Under the pieces are notes generated by a model. That model did no database searches, had not been told where the DNA came from, and saw nothing but the letters and a program-made list of their open reading frames with translations. A stretch of DNA of 64,000 nucleotides from Dipteronia dyeriana (Eukaryota; Streptophyta; Magnoliopsida; Sapindales; Sapindaceae), in assembly GCA_032871835.1 (NCBI GenBank), contig CM065296.1, positions 816,001-880,000 on the forward strand, written 5' to 3'. Position numbers and translations under genes: made by a program. The first letter of the stretch is position 1; every line of letters starts with the position of its first letter. This document shows positions 23,846 to 34,693 of this stretch, in pieces.

Positions 23846-23846
23846 C

Positions 23847-23949
23847 TGTAAGCATTATGTATATAGATAATTAAATATTGTGTTGTATGCATAAGTAAGA
23901 ATAAACGCGTATCTGGAAGTGCAGCGGAACCATCCAATTCGTAGAGTCT
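23847..23949 (-). repeat. first piece of the right LTR of copia element W
   Basis: TGTAAGCATTATG to GTAGAGTCT, matching 17772-17871. It stops at AGTCT, where the gypsy LTR X is inserted, and continues at 36640 with AATCTTAATCC. Confidence 0.9.
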
Positions 23950-24166
23950 TGATACTAGCTTTTTGTGTCTACCAAATTGCGATTATCAAAAGAATATTTA
24001 TAAAAAGTCCTACACAATGTGCTCTAAAGTTTTGAAAACTAGTAAAGCGGTAAGCGAGGGTATCTTCCACAAGGAGGTGGTTTCTGTCGACCGTCTCAAG
24101 TTCTAGTGTTTATCGAATGCATGTAAATAAGAATACGAATGTGGTGAGAATGGTGTGTGTGAGATG

Positions 24167-26068
24167 TGATCGAACGATATTTATACCTATTTGATGTCCC
24201 TATTACCTATCGTCTATTCTTATTTTCGAGCGTATTTTTGTATATAATGTGTTTATTAAGCCTTGTGTAGGTACATATTCCCTACATATGGTATTTGAGC
24301 TTAAATGACAATTGGGAAGCCAGATTTCGGGGTCCATATCTCCCTCCTTAAAATGAAATGAGTTTCATACCACCTATTTCTAGAAAGCCCCAGAAACCTT
24401 ATTTCCAGCGGTTTTATGGATCGCAATTCCGAATTTTCTAGAGGGAGATATGTGTGTTTTCATAACTGTGCGCAAGACTGGAAATACGACAGCAGCAGAG
24501 AGCTTCATGCAGAACACCCAACTTTCAGGGAGCATATCTCCCTCATCAGATTGAATCATGTAGTTTTTACAGATCATAATTTCGGGTTTTCTAGAGGGAG
24601 ATATGCACATTTTTGTAACGGTGTGCAAGGCTGAAAACTGTTGTTGCGACCGCGACACTAAGTGGCGAAATCACTGTCGCTTGGTGTGTCGTCTTGTAAG
24701 ACCGTGACACACCTAATTTCAGACCATGACATGTCGGTTTTAGGTCATTTTCAGAGGGGTAAATGTGTCATTTTACACCCCAATTCATCCCCAAACTTTC
24801 CCTAACTATAAATATATAATTTTCTCCTCTTCTCTACAGACAACAAAGACAAGAGAGCCCATTATTTTCTTCATCTTCTTCACAAATCAAGAGAGAGAAG
24901 CTTCCAAAGCTCCTATGGAAGTCCTTCTCCATGGGAAGCTTACCACCGAACATTCTACACATCTTCCATCATTTTAGAGAGTTGATTGCAAGGAGATAGG
25001 AGTGGTCTATGACCAATTTCGTGCTAGGGATTCATGGAGCTCTTGGAGGGATTTCTTCAAGGGTTATCTTCTTTAAACTCATTCTCTTTGTATTTCATGT
25101 TTCCTTGGTTATGTAATCCCCACTTGGGAAATATTGTAAACCTTATTTGTGCTCAATATGTTGGTTGATTTTATATTCATTTGGGTTTTGATTTGTTTTT
25201 GCTATTATTGAATAATCTCTTATGAAACTTGTTCTAAGGAATGAATGAAACTTGTTCTATGCATGACCTTGCTAGAGTAGGTTTTGGATTATGTTCATAT
25301 GCTTAATGGTAGGGACTTAAGGCACAATTGCTCTAGCCATGACCTTGAGGAGTGATTCATGTCTCGAATCCCTTAGTTGAGATTACAAGCACAATTACTT
25401 CATCGAGACCTTATGGAGTGATTTGAGTTTGTAAATCTCTCAATTGAGAGAACAGGCCCTTAGCTTGAATTGAATGTCCTTAATTGAGGGGGGTTGTGCA
25501 TTCATGAGATTGGAGAATGCCGTAGTCATCCAGTGGTGAGGACATCTCAGATTGACACCCGAGAAGACCTGGTGTTCGATTCCCGATTACGGATGAGGGG
25601 TCTCTTTTCTATCCATTATTTATGTGCTCCCCTAACTAATAGGATGTCCTTAATGCCTAACAACCACTATTTATGCACTTATGTATGGTGAGCCTTATGT
25701 ACCTTGTGTGACCATTCTCATGCATCTCTCCTATCCACCATTTTATTATTTGTCACATTAATCACCATTCTCACCTCTTCATATTCCTTTGTTTTTATTT
25801 GCATTATTTTTAGGTTCATTTCCTTTGCATACACTTACAATATGCATACACTTCTCGCACACACCATTCTCACCACATCCGTATTCTTATTTACATGCTT
25901 TCAATAAACACTAGAACTTGAGACGATCGACGGAAACCACCTCCCTGTGGACGATACCCTTGCTTACCGCTTACTAGTTTTCAAAATTTTAGAGCATATT
26001 GCGTAGGACTTTTTATAAATATTCTTTTGATAATCGTAATTTGGTAACGACACAAAAAACCAGTATCA
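24167..26068 (+). repeat. 5' LTR, family X, plus strand
   Basis: 1.9 kb, TGATCGAACG to ACCAGTATCA. It is the inverted match of 23950-24166 plus 34694-36639. It contains a GGGAGATATG motif twice (about 24438 and 24594), a CpG-rich GTCGC / GACCGCGACAC cluster at 24640-24740, a TATA box at about 24806 and, after the inferred start, a leader with AAGAGAGAAG. Confidence 0.9.
24806..24818 (+). promoter_or_regulatory. TATA box of LTR X
   Basis: CTATAAATATATA, about 70 bp downstream of the CpG-rich motif cluster. The inverted LTR copy keeps TATTTATAG near 35943-35951. Promoter function is inferred from position. Confidence 0.6.
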
Positions 26069-26071
26069 AAA

Positions 26072-26089
26072 TGGCACCGCTGTCAGGGA
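26072..26089 (+). promoter_or_regulatory. primer-binding site, tRNA-Asp type (degenerate)
   Basis: TGGCACCGCTGTCAGGGA, three bases after the LTR end, resembles the TGGCGCCGTTGCCGGGGA site complementary to plant tRNA-Asp used by Athila-like elements. The differences are transitions. Confidence 0.85.
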
Positions 26090-26255
26090 TCGGTGAGATT
26101 TATTAGTTAAACCTAGTTAGTTTGATTTAGGTAGTGTATGTGTCATTTTTTTTATTGTTTCCGATCATCGACAACATAAACCGAGTAGGTCGGCTTGCAA
26201 GGCAATTTGAGAGTATAGACATTTTATAGAGCTAGAGGGTGCATCGATTCCGGAA

Positions 26256-27783
26256 ATGGAAGATCAAGAGGAGAATGTGAATGTGGATCCACCAAGAGCA
26301 CCTACACATGAGGAAAATCAAGGTGTCATAGCTATCAGGGAATTCGGTCAACATATGATGGAGCATCAACCGTCACCCATAGTGTTAAGTGCGGCAGCTA
26401 GGAGATACGAGCTCAAAGGACTCCATATTGCCATGCTTTCTTCTTTCAATGGCCATCCGACCGAGTGTTGTTTACAATTCATGAAGGATTATCATTATAT
26501 ATTGGAGACCTTCCCGATTGGCCAGCTCACCGAAGAACAGTTGAAGATGAGATGTTTTAGGTATTGCCTAAAGGATAGAGCCAAGGTGTGGTTTGGTTAT
26601 TTAAAGGCGGGATCCTTAACTACATAAGATAAAATGTGCCAAGTTTTCTTCAATAGGTTTTTTCCTACTGTAAAGATTAAAGAGATTCGGATCTAAATTG
26701 CAAGCTTTACCGAGGAAGATGATGAGCCTTTTCATGAGGCATGGGGGAGATATAGGCAACTTTGGAACAAATCCCTCCGCACATGGTGACCGATGAGTAC
26801 AAGGTATGTACTTTCTATGATGGGTTGACAACCTTCACACAAGCTTAAATGGACAATGTGTGTGGGGGTTTGATCACAAACAAATCAGCTACTGAAATTT
26901 TTGAGATATATGAGACATTGGCTCTCAACTCCTAACATAGAAGTTCAACTTCAAGAAGGGGAGGAAAGCATTTGGTTAGTCAAGACACAGAGATGACAAT
27001 TCAAATGGCTAGGCTAACCAAGCAAGTGGAGGCAATGGCAAGAAATATGGGTCAACACAAGGAAGGGCAAGCATGGTGTATGAAGAAGACCATCAAGGTA
27101 GAGAGATGGTGTTATATGAGACGCAGGATGTTCAAGCCTTGAATTACCAAAGAGGAATAAATTACCCATATTCGAACTCTTACAATCCGGGGTGGCACAA
27201 TCATCCCAACTTCTCATGGTTCAATCCTAGCAATGCTTTGAACAATCAATCGAATACTCAAGGAGATCATCAAGGCGGTAACAATCGGGGAAGTTACCAA
27301 GGTCAAGGATCAAGTGGGCAGCAGTGGAACAATGCCGAAAACAGGGAAATGACTTCTTATCAACCAAGGAAGCCTTCTTTGGAAGATCTAGTTACCAGCC
27401 TTGCTCAGAGTTCACAGCAGACAGATCATAATCTAAACAATTTCATTCAAGCAATCAGGAAAAGATTTACTAACTTTGAGGCATCAATAAAGAAGTTGGA
27501 GACACAACTGGGGCAAGTAGCAGACAGAGTTCACAGGAGTGAGTCGGGTAAACTTCCCAGCCAGTCAGAGCAGACTAAGGCCATGAACGTTTTGAGGAGT
27601 AGTAGATTTTTAGACACCGATGATGTGGGACAACTAAAGAGGAAGAAGACTAAGGAGTCGGAAGAAGAAAATGAGGGGAAGACTTTAGAAGAGGAGGAAG
27701 AAGTAGTAGTGGAAATATGCCCGAGAAGACATCCCTCCTACACTAGTCACCTAACCCGTACGTTCCACCGGTTTTATTCCTAG
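26256..27783 (+). pseudogene. gypsy gag (capsid/nucleocapsid), disrupted
   Basis: Gag forms the virus-like particle. The first frame (26256-26627) runs from MEDQEENVNVDPPRAP through the capsid-like ELKGLHIAMLSSFNGHPTE, the LTEEQLKMRCF helix and KVWFGYL, then a TAA. The minus-one-type continuation has FHEAWGRYRQLW (about 26730), the capsid signature W-R/K-Y-x-x-L of this clade. A frame change leads to 27073-27783, with the NPGWHNHPNFSW tract, a Q/N/G-rich linker, and the coiled segment SIKKLETQLGQVADRV followed by LPSQSEQTK. These tracts are standard in Athila-like gag. No zinc knuckle was seen. Stops and at least one frameshift make it non-coding. Confidence 0.85.
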
Positions 27784-28058
27784 GAAGGTTAAAGAAGGAT
27801 AAGATGGACAAGGCATTCCAGGAGATTTTTGATGTCCTCTCTAAGGTACATGTCAACCTACCTTCGCTTGATATGATAGAGAAGATGCTTTTCTATGCTA
27901 AGTTTTTCAAGAGTCTTCACACCAACCGGTAAAAATTTAGGCCAGACCACCAGGAGTACACAGCAAGTGGTGCTAGTGCAGTTTTTCAGAAGACACTTCC
28001 ACCCAAACTCAAAGATCCGGACAACTTTTGTATCAACATTACAGTTGGGGACTCTAGA

Positions 28059-28355
28059 TTGGAACGGGCAATGTTAGACTTAGGTGCTAGTATCAACTTG
28101 ATGCCATTTGATATTTACAAGCATTTAGGGTTAAATGAGATCAAGCCAGCAACTATGTTATTACTTCTAGCGGATGGTTCGGCTAGATATCCGAGGGGAA
28201 TCGTGGAAGATGTGTTGGTACAAGTTGATAAGTTGATCATTCTAGTGGATTTTATAGTGTTAGACATTGATGATGTTAGTGGGGAGACTAACATGAGACT
28301 GATTCTACTTGGAAGACTGTTTATGGCTACAACCAAGACTATCATTAATGTGTAG
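28059..28355 (+). pseudogene. gypsy aspartic protease, disrupted
   Basis: Retroelement proteases process the Gag-Pol polyprotein. The frame holds MLDLGASINLMPFDIY with D-L-G-A as active-site motif (Athila-like elements often have DLGAS in place of DTGAS), followed by LLLADGSARYPRGIVEDVLV and LILLGRLFMAT, the family's flap and second conserved block. A TAG at 28353 ends the frame. The same frame continues past it (KLTMTVLDETVEF...) to a second TAG at 28524 and then into the RT frame at 28599, so one ancestral polyprotein frame is preserved. Confidence 0.85.
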
Positions 28356-28598
28356 AACATGAAGCTTACCATGACAGTTCTAGATGAAACAGTGGAATTC
28401 AAGCTATTTGATGCACTATCTTACCCATCCGGGGCTGATGATTGTTCATTTATTGATGTTTTAGATCCGGGGATCGATGGTGTGTTCAGAGATGAAGACT
28501 TAGAAGAATTATCAGAATGGGATTAGGAAGATCAAGAGAAGACAAAAGGCATTTCTGAGTCAGTAGAAGAGGTTGATAGTGAGGAAGAGTTTGAAGAA

Positions 28599-29700
28599 AT
28601 GGTGGTATCAGATGTGAGTGTTGCACAAAATCCACCTCCCAAGTTAGAACTCAAGGAATTGCCAACCACATTGAAGTATGCCTATCTAGGTGAAGATGAG
28701 ACATATCCGGTGATAGTTGCTTTTGAATTAAAGGATAGTGAGGAGGAAAGGCTCATTGAGGTATTACATAGGCACAAATCAGTCATAGGATGGTCTCTTG
28801 AAGATATTAGAGGAATCAGCTCTTTTATTTGCATACATAAGATTTTTCTAAAAGATGATGCCAAGCCTACAATGGAAGCTCAGAGGCGATTGAATTCAAT
28901 CATGAATGAAGTAGTGAAAAAGGAGGTCCTAAAGCTTCTAGAGGTGGGAATCATATATCCCATATCAAACAGTAAGTGGGTCAGCCCTATCCATGTAGTT
29001 CCTAAGAAATTGGGTATAACAATGGCTAGAAATGAGCAGGATGAGTTGATTCCTAAGAGGCTTCAGACAGGCTGGAGGGTGTGTATTGATTATAGGAAGT
29101 TAAACTCAGCCACCAGGAAGGACCATTTCCATTTTCCATTCATTGACCAGATGTTGGAGCGATTAGCAGGACATAGTCATTATTATTTCCTTGACGGCTA
29201 TTCAAGATACAATTAGATAGCCATAGCACCAGAAAATCAGGAGAAGACCACTTTTACATGTCCATTTGGGACATTCGCCTATAGACGGATGCCTTTCGAT
29301 CTTTGTAATGCTCCAGGCATCTTTCAGAGATGTATGATGTCTATATTTTCAGATATGGTAGAGTAGATCATTGAGGTGTTTATGGATGATTTCTCTATGT
29401 TTGGAGATTCCTTTAAGATATGTTTGAAGAGCTTAGCCTTGGTTCTACATAGATGTGAGGAACAGGGGATAGTTCTATTTTATGGTGCCATTTTATGAGG
29501 ATAGTTCTATTTTAAACTGGGAGAAGTGCCATTTTATGGTGCAACAGTGGATAGTTCTTGGGCACGTGATAAGCAAGAGGGGAATTGAGGTGAACAAGGT
29601 AATGGTGGAAGTAATTAGAAGTTTACAACCCCCAAAATCTGTGAAGGAAGTGAGGTCTTTCCTTGGGCATGCAGGTTTCTACTGGAGGTTCATTTGAGAT
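28599..29700 (+). pseudogene. gypsy reverse transcriptase, disrupted
   Basis: RT copies element RNA into DNA. Visible blocks are KWVSPIHVVPKK, WRVCIDYRKLNSATRKDHF, FPFIDQMLERLAGH, YYFLDGYS (motif A with D), TTFTCPFGTFAYRRMPF, CNAPGIFQRCM and VFMDDFSMFG (the catalytic DD). TAG stops interrupt at 29214 and 29364 in the same frame. At 29466-29510 a short stretch is duplicated and scrambled (GATAGTTCTATTTTA and GCCATTTTATG each occur twice), which shifts the frame. The connection continues with NWEKCHFMV, VLGHVISKRGIEV and VRSFLGHAGFYWRFI to about 29697. Confidence 0.9.
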
Positions 29701-29768
29701 TTTTCTAAGATAACGAGACCCTTATGTGCACTCCTCTAAAAAGAGACAGAATTTGAGATGAGCAAGAA

Positions 29769-31664
29769 GTGCTTGAATGCTTTGATACATTGAAAGATGC
29801 CTTGATAACCGCACCTATTATGATGCCTTCGAATTGGGAGTTGCCCTTTGAGCTAATGTGTGATGCTTCAGATTATGCTATCGGGGCAATTTTGGGGCAG
29901 CGGGTGGATAAGGTCCCACATGTCATTTATTATTCTTCTAGGACCTTAAATGATGCCGAACTTAACTACTTAACAACTGAGAAGGAGCTTTTAGCAATGG
30001 TTTTTGCCTTAGAAAAGTTCAGAGCATATTTGGTGGGAGCCAAGGTAGTGGTATTCACAGATCATACAACCCTTATGTATCTTCTTCAGAAAAAGGATGC
30101 CAAGCCAAGGTTGATTCAGTGGATCTTACTATTACAAGAGTTCGATTTGGAGATATGAGATAAGAAGGGTGTGGAGAATATGGTGGGCAACCATTTGAGC
30201 AGAAGAGTGTAGGAAAAATCGGAGGAAGCGGATGAATTACCATTAAGAGAGAATTTTTTGGATGAGCTATTATTGAGTGTGTCGGCTACGGAGCCTTGGT
30301 TTGTCGATATAGTGAACTATTTGGTTAGTGGAGTAATTCCTATAGAATTGAATCCCCAAGGACGGAAGAAGTTTATATTTAGGGCTAGAAGGTTCTTTTG
30401 GGATGATCTGTTCTTATATATACATGGTCCTGATGCATTTATTATGAGATGTGTACTTGAAGCCGAATAAAGGGACATACTTAGGTTTTGTCATGAGCTA
30501 TATTGAGGGGGGCATTTTGGTGCCTGAAAGACAGCTTTGAAAGTGTTACAATCGGGTTTCTATTGGGAATCATTGATGAATGGTGCAGTCCGATATTGCT
30601 CGATATGTGATAGATGTCAATGGACGGGGAACATTGGAAATAGGAATAAGATACCCCTAACTAGTGCCATGGTGGTCGAGTTATTTGATTTATGGGGCAT
30701 CGATTTCATGGGACCATTCCAATACTCTTATGGGTTTAGCTACATCCTTGTTGCGGTTGACTATGTGTTAAAATGGGTAGAAGCACGGGCTACAAGAACC
30801 AACGATGGAAAAACGGTGGTAAAGTTTGTGAAGGAGACCATATTTGCTAGATTTGGGACTCCTAGGGCTATAATTAGTGATGGGGGAACACACTTTTGCA
30901 CCAAGTCATTTGTTGCCCCTATGAAGAAATACTGTGTGAGGCATAAGATAGCCACCCCTTATCACCCATAAACATCGGGCCAAGTCAAGGTTAGCAATAG
31001 GCAAATCAAGAACATCATCGAGAAGACGGTCAACTTAACCAGGAAGGATTGGGCCTCAAAGTTAGATGACACCTTGTAGGCATATAGGATAACCTTCAAG
31101 ACACCTATTGGGATGAGCCCGTATAGGTTGGTTGTTGGGAAGGCATGCCATCTTCCTGTGGAACTTGAGCACCGGGTCTTTTGGGTAGTTAGGAAGTTAA
31201 ATTTAGACTATGACAATACCGGTGAAGAAAGGAAATTGCAACTTAATGAGATTAAGGAGTTCCGGATAGATGCTTATGAAAGCTCAAGGTTGTACAAGGA
31301 GAAGACCAAGAGGATCCATGACAAGATGATAGTTCACAAAGATCTTCACCCGGGAATGTTAGTCCTCTTGTTCAATTCCCTCCTCAAGTTATTTCCCGAA
31401 AAATTGAAGTCTAGATGGTTTGAACCGTTCCGGTTGACTCAAGAGTTCTCAAATAGGGCTGTAAAAGTGGAAGACAAGATGAATGGAGAAAATTTCGTTG
31501 TCAAAGGGCAAAAGGTCAAACCTTATAAGAGCACTTATCCTGCTCGAACGAGATGTTGTTGGGTTGTGCCTTTTTCAAACAGTTGTTGCATGCTTTGTAC
31601 CACTAGGGTTGTGTTTACTAAAGCCGTACCGCATGGCTTGTACACATCTTTCCGGGCTCTATAG
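29769..31664 (+). pseudogene. gypsy RNase H and integrase, one frame with seven stops
   Basis: RNase [18 protein letters not shown], the [15 protein letters not shown] block with catalytic E, and [11 protein letters not shown]. Integrase: H...H in CHELY*GGHFG, C-x2-C in CSICDRC, the first catalytic D in WGIDFMGPF, the second in ISDGGTHF, and the region of the glutamate in [12 protein letters not shown]; then the C-terminal [21 protein letters not shown] and VKGQKVKPY. The frame is continuous for 1.9 kb but has stops at 30156, 30210, 30468, 30504, 30525, 30969 and 31077. Each can be explained by a C-to-T or G-to-A change from the family residue (for example W, R or Q). Non-functional. Confidence 0.9.
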
Positions 31665-32840
31665 TTAGTGAATACTACCCCTGTAAGTCTACAGAGTCCA
31701 TAAGTGCGTCACTTTAGCGATAATGTTATTTACCTCTATATACATTCTTCTATTAGGCATTTAGGAGGAATAATTAGGAATCAGGCATGTTTGTTAATTC
31801 TTCGTTGAGTTTGTTGCCGTGGTTTCATTTTCGCTTGTTCTATACCTTAAGAGATGAAGTAGGCTTATGTGTGAAACCTGAGACAATGGCCTAAACATAT
31901 CCCATAACCGTGTGTGCTCAAAATTTCCGTACGAATTTACCCAGCCATGTTACATACTACATCACAAATCCTAAACACAATACCAACCCCTTTCTATGAT
32001 CATGACTTGGTAGTTCTAATGAAGGCTTAAAGAAAAAAGCTCAGTAAAATGTGCAGTTCTGAATGTAGTCAAATTTCGTGATATATATTTTTGTTTCTCT
32101 TAAAAAAAATTGATGATAAAGAATGAAAAGTTGTGACAATCAACACCTATAGAGCCACTTAATTCTCTTGTGTATAATCAACGTCTAGTCAATTGGGCTA
32201 ACAAATATGGTTACTCATTTTTGTACTTCGTATATCCAAGCTCGATCACTAGCCTTACCTGTATCTATACCAACCCAACCTCGCCATACCCAATTTGACA
32301 TATACCCAGTGAAACAAAATAGAAGTCCTAGCTGGTCCTTAGGAAGGACCTGTTTTTGGAAATGTTACCACGGTAAGATGATTTTGTCTGATTCTTGTTT
32401 AATTTTTCACTTCTCCTAAAATACTAGCGTTCAAAGATTTTCATATGTGCAAATTTCTTAATATTTTCATGCATAACTCCAGTGTTGCGCATATGCTTGT
32501 TGAGTGAGCCTAGGATATATGTGGAAAAATGAGAGTTGAATCCGGTAAGGTTGAGAGTCAAGGCGAAATGCAGTCATAAGACTTTTGTGTTCTATACTTA
32601 TGGATCTAGAGTCACAGTGTAGCCTGGAATTGCATTCCTTCTTGTTGAAGCACCTTGGTCTGCACTCTTCAGTGGTCTTAGCATGCTAGTATTCTGCTAT
32701 TTGATTCGCCCAAATCCACATCTCATTCTTCAATTGATTCAGTAAGAAATAAAGTAAATATAGATATAGTTTAGTTCTCGTACAATTTTTTGTCACGGGT
32801 TTTGCTCGAGGACGAGCAAAAATTCTGGTTTGGGGGTATT
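31665..32840 (+). other. 3' non-coding region and polypurine tract of the gypsy element
   Basis: No coding sequence. It matches 59394-60620 in reverse complement, so it belongs to family Y. The last 30 bp contain CTCGAGGACGAGCAAA and TGGTTTGGGGG, the polypurine tract that primes plus-strand synthesis, followed at 32841 by the LTR start TGATAAGC. Confidence 0.8.
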
Positions 32841-34481
32841 TGATAAGCTCGATTTTCATGCTTTACGTACCTGTCATTTTGTATATTTTTGCTCTCGTTT
32901 TCTTTGCAAACTCCATCTTTTGATGTTCTTAATGCTTAAACAGGTCCTCTCTAGCCAGAAGTTAACCTTGTGCGAAACCGGGAGCTTTCGAAGTGAAAAT
33001 GAGGGTTTTAGCTTGGTATGAAACGAGAAGTACGGTACGCATACTGTACTAGAAGGAAATATGTACCGCACTTCGTACCGCGTCGGAGAACAATAGATAT
33101 TATAAAAGTAAGTACGGTACACCGTGTTGAAGTGAACCACACTTTGTACCGCGTGGAAGGGCAGGCGAAATTATAGAAAGCTTCAAGTGTGGTACGCGTA
33201 CCGCACCAGAAGGAAATGTGTACCGTACGTTATATCGTGTAGGAGGGCAGCGGCTTAAGTCAAACTAATGTATGGTACGATGTGTCGAAGTGAACCGCAC
33301 ATCAAACCGCACTTTAAGGCAAATTGTGAATACTCTGTTTCACGAACAGAGTATGTGCTTTATTGTGGGAACCCCTCTCTTATCTCTGATTAGGCATGGA
33401 GAGGGGATGTTACTAGAGGCTAAGATGATGTCTTTGGGACCCTCCTACACAAGTGGGGGGTGGTTGTTGCCTATAAAGGAAAGAGATATAGGAGAGCAAA
33501 AGGGGATCTGAAAATCATCAACACTTCAGACCAGCTCTTCTCCTTCACGTTTTGAAGGTTCTCTCTTCATTTCTAGACTGAGTTCTTCAAGGTTGGACCA
33601 GCTAGGGCAAGGTTTGGTTGATCCAAGGAAGCTATGGAACCTCAAGCTACAAGAGATTGAACCTACAACTTAGTTTTATCTCTTCAACTCTTCTCTTCTC
33701 TTGTTTCTTTGTATTGATTCATGATTTGTATTGATGTTAGCTCATATATGGCTTCTCTTTGTATAGTATGAGCTAATTATTCTTATGTTAGAACAAGATG
33801 ATGTGTAACCCTTGATTCATTTGTGAGAGACTCTTTGATTTCTCTATTTTGTGCTTGTGAAGCTATATGGACGTTTTGAATGCTTAAGGCTTTTGCTTAA
33901 TTGATTATTTTGTAATCGATTTATGGTTAGATGATAAGTACCGAGAGGAGATGCATTTGACAATGCTTAGATAAATGTTCATTATGCTTGACTAGAAAGT
34001 GCTAGAACCACTAGGCTAGCGTATAGGGTTCAATTTGTATTCCAAATGCTTAACGGGTCTATATATATTGTCCGGATTGCTTGAGAAAGATTCCAGGTAT
34101 ATATAGATACTATCTCTAGATACATCGAGAGAGGTTAGAGATTTGTTTAGGGAATACGAATCTATAGCATGTACACGCACGAATTAGGAGTCAAAGGAGT
34201 CAGGTGTGTTATTGGGAGGGTTGAAGCGGATTCGAGTTCTAACATGTTTTCCATACATTTCCATAAGTGTTGTGTTAGATAATTTAGTTTGTGTTTGAGT
34301 TAATTTACTTTATTGCAACTTTTGGATACTCATGTTTTAGATTGTTCAAATAGTTTGCAAGTCTTTGAATTCCAGTAATCATAACCTTGATCCCTGTGGG
34401 AACAATCTCTATATTGTTGTTATACTATCATTCCGACCTCGTGCTATTGCGAGAGTCAACAAGTCTAGTTTGACATGATCA
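32841..34481 (+). repeat. LTR, family Y, plus strand
   Basis: 1.64 kb, TGATAAGCTCG to GACATGATCA. The inverted copy is at 57685-59393. It has a cluster of inverted GGTAC/GTACC motifs at 33030-33310 (including the palindrome GGTACGCGTACC near 33192), a TATA-like CTATAAAGG at 33471, a leader with AAGGTTCTCTCTTC, and the tail ACCTCGTGCTATTGCGAGA. It adjoins the polypurine tract and is therefore the natural 3' LTR of the pol gene upstream. Confidence 0.88.
33471..33479 (+). promoter_or_regulatory. TATA box of LTR Y
   Basis: CTATAAAGG downstream of the GTACC motif cluster. The inverted copy of the LTR keeps CTTTATAAG near 58688-58696. Function is inferred from position. Confidence 0.5.
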
Positions 34482-34693
34482 TGAGCTTTTGTGTGATTTA
34501 GTTTGATTTAGTTTATTGCATTTTTACTTATTTGTGAGTTAAATTACCAACCCAAGACAAGCATTATGTCATTTAGTTTCATTCACTTAGATTAGGATTT
34601 AATTAGATTATTTAGTGTTCAACTAGTAGAATCACCGATCCTAGTGAACGAACTTTTCTTTTAAATCTATTAAGATCAAAAATACCTCATTCA
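34482..34693 (+). repeat. 3' end of an LTR, family Z
   Basis: TGAGCTTTTGTGTGATTTAG to CCTCATTCA matches the minus strand of 323-510. It is truncated on the left where LTR Y ends, and on the right it abuts the target duplication AGAAG, so it is the actual right end of the inserted unit. Confidence 0.75.

Larger units (their letters stand above)
24167..34693 (+). mobile_element. Ty3/gypsy (Athila-like) element, plus strand, chimeric, nested in LTR X
   Basis: It splits the minus-strand LTR X exactly, with 5-bp duplications AGATG (24162-24166) and AGAAG (34694-34698). It comprises an LTR of family X (24167-26068), a tRNA-Asp-type primer site (26072-26089), gag (26256-27783), protease (28059-28355), RT (28599-29700), RNase H and integrase (29769-31664), a non-coding 3' region with a polypurine tract, and then an LTR of another family (Y, 32841-34481) and a fragment of a third (Z, 34482-34693). 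The order gag-PR-RT-RH-IN is that of Ty3/gypsy. All coding parts have stops. The mismatch between left and right LTRs means the present unit is not one clean insertion. Confidence 0.85.
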
